A DNA stretch of 64,000 nucleotides from Peribacillus sp. FSL H8-0477 (GCF_038002765.1 NZ_JBBODE010000001.1:1674001-1738000), one strand, 5' to 3'. Positions 1-9,231 are shown, counted from the first letter of the stretch. The notes: generated by a model not told the origin, from the sequence alone. Made by a program: numbers and translations.

Positions 1-2
1 TT

Positions 3-449
3 TTCGTCAATGCCTTATCTATTAACACCTTTGTGTTATTCCTTCTGGAATTTGTTCCAAAGTTCTCACCTGATCATTCAGCTACTATCATCTCAGGCCT
101 CTTATTTATCATAGGTATCATTCTCATATACATCCCGCTTCCATTAAGCGCAAAAAGAATAACTCATATTCAGGGACATATACTCCATGGAATCACGGCT
201 ATTATCTTAACCTATGACTTTGGTCTCTGGTTTTCTCTCTTTTATTTTTTCTTTCTTCTTTACCTCATTCAAAAAGGCAGTTTAATAAGTATTGTGATCA
301 TTTGTGCCTTGATTTTCAGATATTATCTACATTCAGTAGATTTCCTGCCAACATCCTTCACCTTTATAATTGGTGGAATCATTCTTTTAGGCTTTGGTTT
401 CCTTTTTGAAAGACAGCGAAAAAGAGGGGGGAAAACTATTGAAAAATAA
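3..449 (+). CDS. DUF2157/DUF4401-type multi-pass membrane protein, C-terminal part (5' end outside window)
   Basis: The reading frame is open from the first bases of the window, so only the C-terminal part is present; the internal GTG at 33 is not a convincing start. The visible ~149 residues form about five hydrophobic segments with very short loops, ending in a basic tail (ERQRKRGGK). I did not recognise the sequence on its own. The family call rests on the next gene, a GDYXXLXY-domain protein, which in many bacteria sits directly behind a DUF2157/DUF4401 membrane protein. The stop overlaps the start region of that gene, indicating translational coupling. Function is unknown. Confidence 0.55.
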   Translation, partial: FVNALSINTFVLFLLEFVPKFSPDHSATIISGLLFIIGIILIYIPLPLSAKRITHIQGHILHGITAIILTYDFGLWFSLFYFFFLLYLIQKGSLISIVIICALIFRYYLHSVDFLPTSFTFIIGGIILLGFGFLFERQRKRGGKTIEK

Positions 450-975
450 TCGTTTTCTTCGACCGCTTATGGTTTTTTCCATACCCGTATTAATTCTCGT
501 GCTTTTAGCCGCCCCTCATGTATGGACAACAGTTACTGGTGATGAGATCCAATTAAAGACCGTTCCAGTCGATCCAACAGATTTATTTCGTGGGAGCTAT
601 GTCGATTTACAATATGAAATAGAATCGGTAGATAGCCGTTTGCTCGATGACTCTACCCGTTCATTACTAAAAAAACAGAACAGAGGGGATTACAAAAACG
701 TATATGTTCGACTGCAGCAAAACAAAACCGGACTTTATGAAGCTGCTTTAGTAACGCTAGAAAAGCCTCATAAAGGAACCTATCTTAAAGGACGTTTACA
801 CATCCCTTACGATACAACAAGTTCGTCTCTCCAAATTAAATACGGCTTAGACAATTTTTATGCGCCTTCTGACAAGGCAAAAGAGATGGAAGCAGCCGCC
901 GCTGGTCATGCACCAGTAGCTATGGTAAAAGTTAAGAATGGAAATGCAGTATTAATGACAATATCATTTAAGTAA
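439..975 (+). CDS. GDYXXLXY-domain membrane-anchored protein
   Basis: About 178 residues with one N-terminal membrane segment (PVLILVLLAAPHV) and an extracytoplasmic domain. The family signature is visible as PTDLFRGSYVDLQY, a variant of GDYxxLxY with S for D. The frame could extend upstream to a TTG at 394, but the TTG at 439 has a strong GAGGGGGG ribosome binding site about 7 bases before it and fits the family length, so it is preferred. It overlaps the upstream membrane-protein gene by 11 bases, so the two are one operon. A terminator follows at once. The family has no assigned biochemical role; it is probably a partner of the upstream protein. Confidence 0.8.
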   Translation: MKNNRFLRPLMVFSIPVLILVLLAAPHVWTTVTGDEIQLKTVPVDPTDLFRGSYVDLQYEIESVDSRLLDDSTRSLLKKQNRGDYKNVYVRLQQNKTGLYEAALVTLEKPHKGTYLKGRLHIPYDTTSSSLQIKYGLDNFYAPSDKAKEMEAAAAGHAPVAMVKVKNGNAVLMTISFK

Positions 976-993
976 AAGCAATTTCCTTTTTTC

Positions 994-1022
994 GACTGTC
1001 GACTCCTAGACAGTCTTTTTTT
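994..1022 (+). terminator. Rho-independent terminator after the GDYXXLXY gene
   Basis: Perfect 7-bp arms GACTGTC/GACAGTC with an 8-base loop, followed by a run of T. It closes the first operon. Confidence 0.85.
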
Positions 1023-1204
1023 CGTGACTTTTATACAATAATTTTTTTTACTGACAATGCCTCCTTAATACTCCATTATATTTAACAGAATTTGCTTAAT
1101 TCAGACACACATATCCCATATACCCCATAATCTAAACAACATTAGTATCTTCATAGTCTCTTTTCAGTATGTTTTAATATTTATTGTCTTCCCTTAAAAT
1201 ATCT

Positions 1205-1236
1205 GTTATTTTAATATATGAATATTTTAAAATAAC
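1205..1236. promoter_or_regulatory. AT-rich inverted repeat, possible operator or promoter of the acyltransferase gene
   Basis: Perfect 10-bp arms GTTATTTTAA and TTAAAATAAC separated by 12 bases, ending 26 bases before the acyltransferase start. It could be an operator, but AT-rich palindromes arise easily here. The rest of 1023-1262 is AT-rich and holds no gene that I can see. Confidence 0.3.
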
Positions 1237-1262
1237 ACAACAGGAAAGGTTAACTATATCCC

Positions 1263-2300
1263 GTGATTAAAGAATGGAACCTCCTAAGAGTAATTGCCTG
1301 TTTATGTATTGTTTTTTTACACAGTACAACCTTAAATTCAAGACATGCAGGACATCCAGACATTGATTATTACGATGTGTTTCGAGCCCTATTATGTTTC
1401 GCCACACCGACCTTCATTGTCTTATCCGAAATAATCTTGGCTAACCGCTATCCAGATAGATTACCAAATAATTTTTGGCAAAAACGATTAAAGTTCATTT
1501 TTCTGCCCTTTTTATCATTTGCCATAATCGATGCTTTTAACGCTAAGTACTTTAACCCTAACGTCTTTCTTGAACTAAAAATCTTCAATAATATTGTAAT
1601 GGGTACCTTTATAGGGTATTTTATTTTCATCATTTTCCAATTTTATGTTTTACATTATCTTGTTGTACGTTTTAAACCATCAATGAAGTGGTTACTGCCG
1701 TTGAGTCTTCTTACAATGGCTGTTCATTTAAGTTTTATGAAAATGAATATTCCTTTTGTGAGTGAACATCAAGCACTTCTGAAATTACCGTTCACTGCAT
1801 GGTTCGGTTACTTTACACTTGCTTTTATTATTGGGAAACACTATAAGAAACTACAGCTGGAATTATTGTCCTATAAATGGTTAACACTCATTCTGGCTGC
1901 TCTATCAGCCCTCTATTTCTACTTTTCATTTGAATCTGGAAATGCGCGAATCAACTCATTAAGGTTGGATTTATTCCCTGTTGTCTTGTCATTTACTGCA
2001 GTAATCTTGGCCTGGGGACAACTCATTCCTAATTTCCGTATCATTCAATTCATTAGCAACTATTCGTTTGGAATTTACCTGCTGCACTGGCAAGTACTAA
2101 GGCACCTTGCGCCCTATACGGTAACTTGGTTCAACCACACCAGCACCCGAGTTCTCGCCTTGTTTTTCATGGGTCTCGTTATAAGTATAACCATCATTAA
2201 ATTGATTTCATTATTACCATTTGGTTCAATGATTGTTGGGCACATAAAAAAATTATCTCCAAAATTAAAACAAACAAGTGACACGGTAAAAGCTGCCTAA
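1263..2300 (+). CDS. Acyltransferase family 3 membrane protein (OatA/WecH-like transmembrane domain only)
   Basis: A 345-residue protein of about ten hydrophobic segments. The N-terminal pattern (RVIACLCIVFLHS) with a conserved His at the end of the first membrane helix, and the late GIYLLHW motif, are typical of acyltransferase family 3, which transfers acyl groups to extracytoplasmic sugars or peptidoglycan. There is no C-terminal SGNH esterase domain, so it is the short form. The GTG start has an AGGAAAGG site about 13 bases upstream, which is rather far. It stands alone between a terminator and its own terminator; the substrate cannot be told from the sequence. Confidence 0.8.
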   Translation: MIKEWNLLRVIACLCIVFLHSTTLNSRHAGHPDIDYYDVFRALLCFATPTFIVLSEIILANRYPDRLPNNFWQKRLKFIFLPFLSFAIIDAFNAKYFNPNVFLELKIFNNIVMGTFIGYFIFIIFQFYVLHYLVVRFKPSMKWLLPLSLLTMAVHLSFMKMNIPFVSEHQALLKLPFTAWFGYFTLAFIIGKHYKKLQLELLSYKWLTLILAALSALYFYFSFESGNARINSLRLDLFPVVLSFTAVILAWGQLIPNFRIIQFISNYSFGIYLLHWQVLRHLAPYTVTWFNHTSTRVLALFFMGLVISITIIKLISLLPFGSMIVGHIKKLSPKLKQTSDTVKAA

Positions 2301-2326
2301 AGTATGCACGAAATATATACACAATA

Positions 2327-2363
2327 AGAGGACTTCGGTACACTGACCGAGGTCCTCTTTTTT
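2327..2363 (+). terminator. Strong Rho-independent terminator
   Basis: Long stem with arms AGAGGACTTCGGT and ACCGAGGTCCTCT (one G-T pair) followed by TTTTT. It ends the acyltransferase transcript before bceR. Confidence 0.9.
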
Positions 2364-2455
2364 CCAAATTGAAGATTCTCTTGATTCACTCCTCTATAGA
2401 ACAGAAAAAGGTTTTAAGCTATACTTTAGGAAAGCAGTAAACGGTGGTGAATAGT

Positions 2456-3145
2456 TTGTTTAAACTTTTATTAATTGAAGATGATACGACTCTTTTTAAT
2501 GAGATTGAAGAACGATTAACACAATGGTCCTATGAAGTGTTTGGTATACATGATTTTAATAAAGTGATTCAAGAATTTACCGAGTGTAAGCCTGACCTTG
2601 TCATTATTGATATTCAGCTCCCCAAGTTCGATGGATTTCATTGGTGCCGGATGATTCGTGCTCATTCCAATGTTCCAATTATCTTTTTATCGTCACGGGA
2701 TCATCCCACCGATATTGTTATGTCTATGCAGCTGGGGGCGGATGATTTTATCCAGAAGCCTTTTCATTTTGATGTGCTTATTGCTAGGATTCAAGCCATC
2801 CTTCGTCGTGTTTACAACTACAATACAGATAAAATCGAACTGAAGACTTGGTGCGGCGCTGCTGTGGATTACGAAAGTAATATCGTCACAACGGATACGA
2901 GTTCTATCGAGCTAACAAAAAATGAAATGTTCATCTTAAAAAAATTAATAGATCAGAAAAATAAAATTGTTAGTCGAGATGATTTAATGAATAGTTTATG
3001 GGACGATAAACGCTTTGTCAGTGATAACACTTTGACGGTTAACGTTAATCGATTACGAAAAAAATTGGATGATATCAATTTAGGCCGTTTTATTGAAACA
3101 AAGGTTGGACAAGGGTATATGGCGGTTGAAGAGGCACAACAATGA
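2456..3145 (+). CDS. bceR: Response regulator BceR (OmpR family)
   Basis: Receiver domain with acidic pocket (IEDD, residues 8-10), phospho-acceptor Asp about residue 52 (VIIDIQLP) and K in FIQKPF, followed by an OmpR-type winged helix (SDNTLTVNVNRLRKKL). About 229 residues, close to the B. subtilis BceR length. I prefer the TTG at 2456 (MFKLLLIEDD) because GGTGGTGA lies 5 bases upstream and the family starts there; GTG at 2444 is possible. It overlaps bceS by 4 bases. In known systems BceS phosphorylates BceR, which activates bceAB when peptide antibiotics such as bacitracin engage the transporter. The high similarity across the receiver to known BceR makes this a firm call. Confidence 0.93.
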   Translation: MFKLLLIEDDTTLFNEIEERLTQWSYEVFGIHDFNKVIQEFTECKPDLVIIDIQLPKFDGFHWCRMIRAHSNVPIIFLSSRDHPTDIVMSMQLGADDFIQKPFHFDVLIARIQAILRRVYNYNTDKIELKTWCGAAVDYESNIVTTDTSSIELTKNEMFILKKLIDQKNKIVSRDDLMNSLWDDKRFVSDNTLTVNVNRLRKKLDDINLGRFIETKVGQGYMAVEEAQQ

Positions 3146-4146
3146 TAAGGAAATACTTGCTGGAAAGGGCCAGCTGGATTCTCTTTTTCCTATTTCTTCA
3201 GATTTCCATCCTTTTTGTTACTTATCTTGATTCAGCCATTCCATTAACAGCTGTTCTCTATGTTGTTCTTTTAACCACACTTATGTTTTGTCTCTTTCTT
3301 TTTATCCGTTATAAAAAAGAAACACGATTTTATAAAAGCTTGGCAGAACGAGAAGATAATCTAGATCTCACAAATATTCCTGAACCTGGGAGTCCCTTTG
3401 AAAAGATCATCGAAGAAAGTATTAACAGTCAATCCGAATTACTGGGAGACTTAATGTCAAAAAGTCAAACAAATCTAGAACAAGAGAAAGATGACTTACT
3501 GGCTTGGATTCATGAAGTGAAGACACCGTTGACGGCTATGCGTTTAATGATTGACCGCTTAGAAAAAGGATCGCTCAAAACTCATTTAACCTATGAATGG
3601 CTGCGGATTCACCTTCTGCTGGATCAGCAGCTTCATAATAGAAGGGTATTGTTTATCGAAAATGATTTGCATATTGATCGTCTTAACTTGGAAACAATTA
3701 TCTTTGACGAGATTAAAATGCTTCAGTCATGGTGTATTCAAAAAGGCATCGGTTTTGATCTTAACCTAACTACAACGGAAGTGCTTAGTGATGCGAAATG
3801 GCTGGCTTTTATCATTAGACAGCTTTTATCCAATTCTATTAAATATAGTGAAGCTTCTGATATTGTAATGACGAGCTTTCAGCAAGATGACCATACAGTC
3901 CTTGTTGTGAAAGATTCTGGATGTGGAATTAACCCAAAAGACTTACCACGTATTTTTGAAAAAGGCTTTACCTCGACTACAAATCATCGGGATACTGCTG
4001 CAACAGGAATGGGCCTGTATCTAACCCATAAAGCAGCCGAGTCCCTCTTAATTCGGATTGATGTTCAATCAACACTTGAAGAAGGTACAACCTTTACTCT
4101 TACTTTTCCCAAAAAAAATGAATTTGTGAATATCTCAAGCATGTGA
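3142..4146 (+). CDS. bceS: Sensor histidine kinase BceS (intramembrane-sensing type)
   Basis: 334 residues: two N-terminal membrane helices (about 12-30 and 36-54) joined by a loop of only a few residues, so no extracellular sensor domain, as in intramembrane-sensing kinases. The phospho-acceptor is His124 in AWIHEVKTPL, followed by N box (LLSNSIKYSE), DSGCGI and GMGLYL ATP-binding motifs. In this family the kinase receives its signal from the BceAB transporter rather than directly from the drug. The ATG overlaps the end of bceR. The stop codon lies inside the palindrome at 4137-4164. Confidence 0.93.
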   Translation: MIRKYLLERASWILFFLFLQISILFVTYLDSAIPLTAVLYVVLLTTLMFCLFLFIRYKKETRFYKSLAEREDNLDLTNIPEPGSPFEKIIEESINSQSELLGDLMSKSQTNLEQEKDDLLAWIHEVKTPLTAMRLMIDRLEKGSLKTHLTYEWLRIHLLLDQQLHNRRVLFIENDLHIDRLNLETIIFDEIKMLQSWCIQKGIGFDLNLTTTEVLSDAKWLAFIIRQLLSNSIKYSEASDIVMTSFQQDDHTVLVVKDSGCGINPKDLPRIFEKGFTSTTNHRDTAATGMGLYLTHKAAESLLIRIDVQSTLEEGTTFTLTFPKKNEFVNISSM

Positions 4147-4164
4147 CAAAATTGTCACATGCTT
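4137..4164. promoter_or_regulatory. Candidate BceR operator; palindrome spanning the bceS stop, possible terminator
   Basis: Perfect 12-bp arms AAGCATGTGACA and TGTCACATGCTT around AAAT. The core TGACA-N4-TGTCA form resembles described BceR-type sites in front of bceA genes. The right arm runs into TTCTATTTTG, so the same DNA could also act as a weak terminator for bceRS. It lies 84 bases before the bceA start, upstream of a -10-like TATACT. Confidence 0.7.
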
Positions 4165-4187
4165 TTCTATTTTGTTCGGACAATCGA

Positions 4188-4216
4188 AGGAAAAGAATTC
4201 CCATCCCTTTTATACT
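4188..4216 (+). promoter_or_regulatory. Probable bceA promoter (weak -35, -10 TATACT)
   Basis: TATACT at 4211-4216 lies 31 bases before the bceA start. No good -35 box is seen at 17 bp, as expected for a promoter that needs activator; the palindrome at 4137-4164 is about 50 bp upstream of the -10. Confidence 0.45.
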
Positions 4217-4247
4217 TAGGACATAGAAAAAAAAGGAGTGAGCGTAG

Positions 4248-5009
4248 ATGACTATTTTAGATGCAAAGAAAATCCATAAAAGCTTTGGAAACAAATTCAA
4301 TAAACAAGAAGTGTTAAAGGGAATTGACCTTAGTATACAAAAAGGGGAATTCGTTAGTATTATGGGAGCCTCCGGTTCAGGAAAAACAACTCTGCTTAAT
4401 GTCCTTTCCTCCATAGATAAAATCAGCTCAGGTACGATTATGATTGATGGAAAAGCAATGACGAGTATGAAAGAAAAGAAATTAGCGGAGTTTCGTAAGA
4501 ATCATCTTGGGTTTATTTTTCAAGAATACAACCTATTAGACACATTGACGGTCAAAGAGAATATTCTTTTACCCTTATCCATCACCAAGACGCCAAAAAA
4601 AGAAGCTAATCAGCTCTTTGATGCACTTGCTAAGGAATTAGGAATCCATGAGTTAAGTAATAAATACCCAAGTGAAATATCCGGCGGTCAAAAACAGCGG
4701 ACCTCTGCGGCACGCGCCTTTATTCACAAGCCTAGTATTATCTTCGCGGATGAACCCACTGGTGCATTAGATTCTAAATCCGCAACAGATTTGTTAAATA
4801 AAATGAGTGAGTTAAATCAAAAAAGAAAAGCTACCATCCTTATGGTCACTCACGACCCTGTCGCAGCTAGTTACTGCAGCCGAGTTATTTTTATAAAGGA
4901 TGGACAAATTTATACCCAGTTAATGAAAGGGGAAGAAACGAGACAGACATTCTTTAAAGATATCTTAAAAACCCAGGGCGTACTTGGAGGGGTGCAAAAT
5001 GAGCATTAA
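4248..5009 (+). CDS. bceA: ABC transporter ATP-binding protein BceA
   Basis: 253 residues with Walker [10 protein letters not shown] (40-48), Q-loop FIFQEYN, ABC signature SGGQKQR, Walker [13 protein letters not shown] and H-loop VTHD, all intact. It is of the MacB/LolD-like group that pairs with large BceB permeases. The complex protects undecaprenyl-pyrophosphate-cycle targets against bacitracin and related peptides and also acts as the sensor for BceS. RBS AAAAAGGAG lies about 10 bases before the ATG. It overlaps bceB by 11 bases. Confidence 0.95.
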   Translation: MTILDAKKIHKSFGNKFNKQEVLKGIDLSIQKGEFVSIMGASGSGKTTLLNVLSSIDKISSGTIMIDGKAMTSMKEKKLAEFRKNHLGFIFQEYNLLDTLTVKENILLPLSITKTPKKEANQLFDALAKELGIHELSNKYPSEISGGQKQRTSAARAFIHKPSIIFADEPTGALDSKSATDLLNKMSELNQKRKATILMVTHDPVAASYCSRVIFIKDGQIYTQLMKGEETRQTFFKDILKTQGVLGGVQNEH

Positions 5010-6951
5010 TCACCTCATTTTTCGAAATCTGAAAAAAAACCTGAAAAACTATACACTCTATGTCTTTGCGCTAATCTTTAGTACCACTCTTTACTTCGCC
5101 TTTGTTACCCTGCAGTTTGACCCTTCCATGGATGAGGCGAAAGGTACAATCAAAGGCGGCGCTTCCGCCAGGGTTGCCTCTTATTTACTTGTCACGATTG
5201 TGTCCATATTTCTTTTATACGCCAACACAATCTTTATCAAACGGCGAAGTAAAGAAATCGGCTTATTCCAATTAATCGGAATGACAAAGGGGAAAATCTT
5301 CAGGATTCTTAGCATAGAGAATTTTATTCTTTATTCCGGTTCTGTCATCCTTGGAATTTTCGGAGGATTAATTGGTTCTAAATTAATTCTGATGATTTTA
5401 TTTAAAGTCACAGGCGTTCAATCGATTGCGGCCTTTCAATTTTCATCTCAAGCAGTTAGTCAAACATTGGTCGTTTTTGGGGTTATCTATCTGTTGATTA
5501 TGCTCATGAATTACAGATTTATTAAAAGACAAAGTATTTTATCGTTATTTAACGAAAAAGCAAAAACTGAAGAAAAGGTGAAGAAAGTTTCCTTTGTTGA
5601 AATAACAATTGGGATAGTCGGCATCCTCTTCATTCTTTCTGGTTATTATGTGTCATCTCAATTATTTACAAGTGATTTCTCCACGGCCTCTGATTTTTTT
5701 ATGGCTATGAGTTTTATATTGGGTTCGGTTATTATCGGTACTTACCTCTTTTATAAAGGATCTGTCAGTTTTATCTTTAATCTTATCCGAAAAAATAAAA
5801 ACGGATATTTATCCATTAATGAAGTACTTTCTCTTTCTTCAATCATGTTCCGAATGAAATCAAATAGTTTATTGTTAACAATTATCACGACTGTGTCAGC
5901 TCTTGCCATTGGGCTTTTATCATTAACCTATATCTCTTATTACTCGGCTGAAAAACTGGCTGTATCTGATGTACCTTCAGATTTTTCTCTTGATAATGTC
6001 CAGAATGCTGACATGGTAAAAGAGACATTCACAATGAACCATATTGATTTTACAGCGCATGAAATTGAAGTCATCAATGCATCTGTCAATATAACAGGAA
6101 TAATGGATTCAAATGCAGGCCCATTAGCATTGGACATTAACCCAACTAGGTTAACCCTGCCAATCGTTAGCGATCGAGCTGTTAAAGGAGTCGATGTGAC
6201 TGAGAATGAAGCCCTGTTCAGCGGTTACAGCAGTGTGGTTCAAGAGCTGATGCAATTTAAAGATTCCGGAATGATAGAACTTAAAGGTAAGAATGAAGTC
6301 ATTCCACAGACCTATCTCGGTTTAAAAGATAAAACCCTTCTTTCCTATAGTTTTACAAACTTTAATGTCCCTGTGGTTATTATTGTTGACCAAACGGTAT
6401 ACGAGCGTTTGAAAAAAGATAGTGATCCCGAGGATCAACCACCTTCTAGTACCTATATTGGGATTGATATTAACGATAAAGAAAAACTTGAAGAAGCAAA
6501 TCAATTATTCTCTCAGCTTCCGATTGAAGACTCAGCCAGCTCTTCTCAACTACAAGTGAAGAATGCCACAAAAATGGGTATGGGTCTAATCATGTTCATC
6601 GTCGGATTTTTAGGATTAACCTTCTTAATTACCTCTGGTTGTATCCTTTACTTTAAACAGATGGACGAAAGCCAAGAAGAAAAGGGCAATTACACGATTC
6701 TGAGAAAGCTTGGGTTTACCCAAGGTGATTTAATTAAAGGTATCCAGTTTAAACAACTCTTTAACTTTGGGATTCCGCTTATCGTCGGGTTGCTTCATAG
6801 TTACTTCGCCGTACAATCAGGATGGTTTTTATTTGGTACAGAGGTGTGGACACCGATGATTATTGTTATGGTCCTATACACAGGGTTATACTCCATTTTC
6901 GGCATCCTCTCTGTTCTTCATTATAAAAAGGTAATCAAGGATTCACTCTAA
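4999..6951 (+). CDS. bceB: ABC transporter permease BceB
   Basis: About 650 residues with the ten-helix FtsX-type layout of BceB permeases: one helix, a three-helix block (about 60-180), further helices, a large extracellular domain roughly at 310-515 between membrane segments, and three C-terminal helices. The large loop is the substrate- and specificity-determining part in known members. The ATG at 4999 is chosen because GGAGGGG lies 6 bases upstream; the frame extends a little further to a TTG at 4984. It closes the bceRS-bceAB module and is followed by a bidirectional terminator. Confidence 0.95.
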   Translation: MSINHLIFRNLKKNLKNYTLYVFALIFSTTLYFAFVTLQFDPSMDEAKGTIKGGASARVASYLLVTIVSIFLLYANTIFIKRRSKEIGLFQLIGMTKGKIFRILSIENFILYSGSVILGIFGGLIGSKLILMILFKVTGVQSIAAFQFSSQAVSQTLVVFGVIYLLIMLMNYRFIKRQSILSLFNEKAKTEEKVKKVSFVEITIGIVGILFILSGYYVSSQLFTSDFSTASDFFMAMSFILGSVIIGTYLFYKGSVSFIFNLIRKNKNGYLSINEVLSLSSIMFRMKSNSLLLTIITTVSALAIGLLSLTYISYYSAEKLAVSDVPSDFSLDNVQNADMVKETFTMNHIDFTAHEIEVINASVNITGIMDSNAGPLALDINPTRLTLPIVSDRAVKGVDVTENEALFSGYSSVVQELMQFKDSGMIELKGKNEVIPQTYLGLKDKTLLSYSFTNFNVPVVIIVDQTVYERLKKDSDPEDQPPSSTYIGIDINDKEKLEEANQLFSQLPIEDSASSSQLQVKNATKMGMGLIMFIVGFLGLTFLITSGCILYFKQMDESQEEKGNYTILRKLGFTQGDLIKGIQFKQLFNFGIPLIVGLLHSYFAVQSGWFLFGTEVWTPMIIVMVLYTGLYSIFGILSVLHYKKVIKDSL

Positions 6952-6955
6952 ATCT

Positions 6956-6992
6956 AAAAAGCTCCAAGCCTAAATGGCTCTGGAGCTTTTTA
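6956..6992. terminator. Bidirectional terminator between bceB and the convergent membrane-protein gene
   Basis: Arms AAAAAGCTCCA and TGGAGCTTTTT with an inner AGCC/GGCT stem. T-runs lie on both strands and it serves both convergent genes. Confidence 0.88.
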
Positions 6993-7931
6993 ATTACTTT
7001 TATAATAAGAACCCGTTTTTTTCTTTCTTCGTAAAAGAAAAAGAGTATAGATTAGCAGGCCGATTATAATAAACATCAGATAATAAATAATCATACTATC
7101 AGTTGTCAGGATTTGAAAAACATCCAAAGGCTCTACCTTCTGCATAGAGACCTCATAAGGGTTTTCCTCTGTGTAAGAAATTCCTATAGAATGGTTATAT
7201 TGATAAAAGGTATGACTCGTCACTCTCTTTGTTAAATAGAAAACGTCCTTACTTTGGTTCTGATAATAGAGCGTTAAATAGTATGAGTTACTTCCTTTAG
7301 GATTGATAATTTTATATTTATCAGTTATCACTGCTCTAGCCTCTATTTTATTTTCGGCTGTATAGGTACCATAAGAGTTCTCCACCATGGTTCCAAAGTT
7401 AAACACACCATACAGCAAAGTAAAGGCTACGGCGCCCCATATAAGGATAATGAATGGCAGGTGAAGGGATTTTGAATTCAGCACGCGTTCAAAAAACCTA
7501 CTTACAGCATCTATCTTATCTAACCAAAATAAAATATATCCTATAGGATATATTGCTACTAAACAGAATACTAGATAAAAAGAAAAAGATTCATCATCTA
7601 AATCCACTTTTGTACTAAACTTTCCATTAACGTTATATCCATCGATCGAATCATGAATAGCCAAATCATCAAAAACGTCTTTCGTTATACTCGCATGTTC
7701 CTCACTGCTTTGTTTAAAAACCGACTGATTAATGATCATTGGTTTAAGCAGTGCATAATAATTAGTCCCGTCAAAAAGATCTTGAACAACTGTTTTTCCA
7801 TAGACCGTTGCTGTCATGGGCTGCTTATCATCGTTTTTTTTCTCCAGATATTCGTTTCCATTTTCATACATAGCTTGAAGGACAAAAACAAAGATGACAA
7901 ACCCGAGAAGATAACTTCCAGCCCGTTTCAT
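6990..7931 (-). CDS. Membrane protein of unknown function with DUF3592-like extracellular segments
   Basis: 313 residues, not recognised with confidence. There is an N-terminal membrane segment (GSYLLGFVIFVFVLQ), an outside region (about 25-113), two central helices (about 115-137 and 157-180), a second outside region, and a C-terminal helix (about 280-302) followed by a basic tail RRKKKTGSYYKSN. The second outside part (EARAVITDKYKI then YYLTLYYQNQ) resembles the beta-rich DUF3592 fold, but the match is weak. The start ATG has a strong GGGGGGTG ribosome binding site which is locked into a hairpin (7937-7994). The gene is monocistronic. Confidence 0.7.
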   Translation of the reverse strand: MKRAGSYLLGFVIFVFVLQAMYENGNEYLEKKNDDKQPMTATVYGKTVVQDLFDGTNYYALLKPMIINQSVFKQSSEEHASITKDVFDDLAIHDSIDGYNVNGKFSTKVDLDDESFSFYLVFCLVAIYPIGYILFWLDKIDAVSRFFERVLNSKSLHLPFIILIWGAVAFTLLYGVFNFGTMVENSYGTYTAENKIEARAVITDKYKIINPKGSNSYYLTLYYQNQSKDVFYLTKRVTSHTFYQYNHSIGISYTEENPYEVSMQKVEPLDVFQILTTDSMIIYYLMFIIIGLLIYTLFLLRRKKKTGSYYKSN

Positions 7932-7936
7932 ATTTC

Positions 7937-7994
7937 ACACCCCCCTGCAGAGACACCTAATAATGGTAATTAAATCATACTACAGGAGGGGTGT
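7937..7994 (-). promoter_or_regulatory. Leader hairpin covering the ribosome binding site of the 6990-7931 gene
   Basis: Arms of about 14 bases (7937-7950 and 7980-7994, one bulge and one mismatch or wobble) enclose a 29-base loop. On the minus strand the downstream arm contains the G-rich ribosome binding site, so folding would hide it. It may instead be the end of the reductase transcript. Confidence 0.45.
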
Positions 7995-8010
7995 TCAGCC
8001 AAGGCTGCTG

Positions 8011-9060
8011 CTATTGCATCATTTGCTTCACTAGTTCTTTATTCCGCTTCTTAAAGACTTCATTATGTGAAGAAACCATTCCTGCTTTAGTAGCGTCAGG
8101 CTGAATATATTGTTTTGCTTTATTTACAGCATTTGCGGCATCTTGAAAAGCACCTGCTATTAAATGTACTTTTCCTTCATGCATTAAAATATCACCCGCA
8201 GCATAAAGTCCATCAATCGAGGATTCACTAGTCGAGTTTCCTTTAATGTAATACTTATCTACACGGGTAATGCCTAAATCACTATTTTCAAGTAAGGTTG
8301 CATCATGCTCGTATCCATGATTAATAATGACTTCATCAATTGGTAAATAGGAGACCTCACCGGTTTGATGATTCGTGAGCTCAACGTGTTCAATTACTTC
8401 GTGGTTGGGACTTGCAATTAGTTTGGTAATAGACGTTTGGAATAGGCAGCTCGCAGAACTATTCATTAATTTTGTTGCCTGTGCTTCATGACCTGCCAAA
8501 GCTTCTTTTCTATAGGTTACATACACCTTTTTAGCTATAGTTTCTAATTCATTTGCCCAGTCAATTGCTGCATTTCCACCACCAGAAATAATCACCGTTT
8601 TATCTTTAAATTGTTTTAAAGATTTCACCGTATAATTCAGGTTGCTAATCTCAAATCTCTCTGCTCCTTCGATTTCGAGCTTTTGAGGATTTAAGATTCC
8701 TCCGCCAATGGCCATAATGACCGTTTTCGAAAAATGCACTTGACCAGAAGCACTATGTAAAACAAAGATTCCTTCTTCATCTTGTTCAATATTTATTATT
8801 TTTTCATTCAAAACCACTTCAGGATTAAAGGTCAACCCCTGTTCGATAAGCTGCTCAATCAGCTTGGCTCCAGGCATTGGTGTCAGCCCGCCTACATCCC
8901 ATATCATTTTCTCAGGATAGACATGGATTTTACCGCCTAAATGCGGTTGATACTCAATAAGTTTTGTTTTCATCTCTCTAAGTCCACTATAAAAAGTCGA
9001 GTAAAGACCAGCTGGCCCTCCTCCGATCACGGTTACATCAAATAAATCGTGCTGTTCCAT
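8011..9060 (-). CDS. Ferredoxin--NADP reductase, thioredoxin-reductase-like type (YcgT/YumC family)
   Basis: 349 residues. The N-terminal FAD-binding Rossmann motif VIGGGPAGLYS (about 11-21), a second dinucleotide motif ISGGGNAAIDWA for NADPH, and the C-terminal AAGD(I)LMHEGKVHLIAGAFQDA FAD motif are clear. It lacks the CxxC redox centre of true thioredoxin reductase, so it is the homodimeric ferredoxin/flavodoxin reductase type. A Fur-like box lies just upstream, as expected for the YcgT branch, which supplies electrons under iron limitation. RBS GGGGTGA precedes the ATG. It is a single gene. Confidence 0.9.
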   Translation of the reverse strand: MEQHDLFDVTVIGGGPAGLYSTFYSGLREMKTKLIEYQPHLGGKIHVYPEKMIWDVGGLTPMPGAKLIEQLIEQGLTFNPEVVLNEKIINIEQDEEGIFVLHSASGQVHFSKTVIMAIGGGILNPQKLEIEGAERFEISNLNYTVKSLKQFKDKTVIISGGGNAAIDWANELETIAKKVYVTYRKEALAGHEAQATKLMNSSASCLFQTSITKLIASPNHEVIEHVELTNHQTGEVSYLPIDEVIINHGYEHDATLLENSDLGITRVDKYYIKGNSTSESSIDGLYAAGDILMHEGKVHLIAGAFQDAANAVNKAKQYIQPDATKAGMVSSHNEVFKKRNKELVKQMMQ

Positions 9061-9091
9061 CCAGATTCACCCCTTAGTGAATTGTTACACC

Positions 9092-9106
9092 TGATTATCA
9101 TTCTCA
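9092..9106 (-). promoter_or_regulatory. Fur-box-like operator upstream of the ferredoxin-NADP reductase gene
   Basis: Minus-strand TGAGAATGATAATCA matches the 7-1-7 Fur consensus TGATAATNATTATCA at 13 of 15 positions. It lies 32-46 bases before the start codon, where a repressor would block the promoter. PerR and Zur boxes are similar, but Fur fits this gene family best. Confidence 0.65.
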
Positions 9107-9188
9107 ATTAAGCCTACTACGTTTTCATTATTTTTACAATACAAAAACCATTTTCCCTAATTAAATATACCTACTTATAAAAAATCAA

Positions 9189-9228
9189 TAAAAAAAAGAC
9201 AAATTCACTATGAATTTATCTTTTTTCT
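9189..9228 (-). terminator. Terminator of the sugar operon
   Basis: Minus-strand stem with arms GATAAATTCA and TGAATTTGTC around TAG, followed by a long T-run. It ends the seven-gene operon that runs from 18126. Confidence 0.8.
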
Positions 9229-9231
9229 CAC

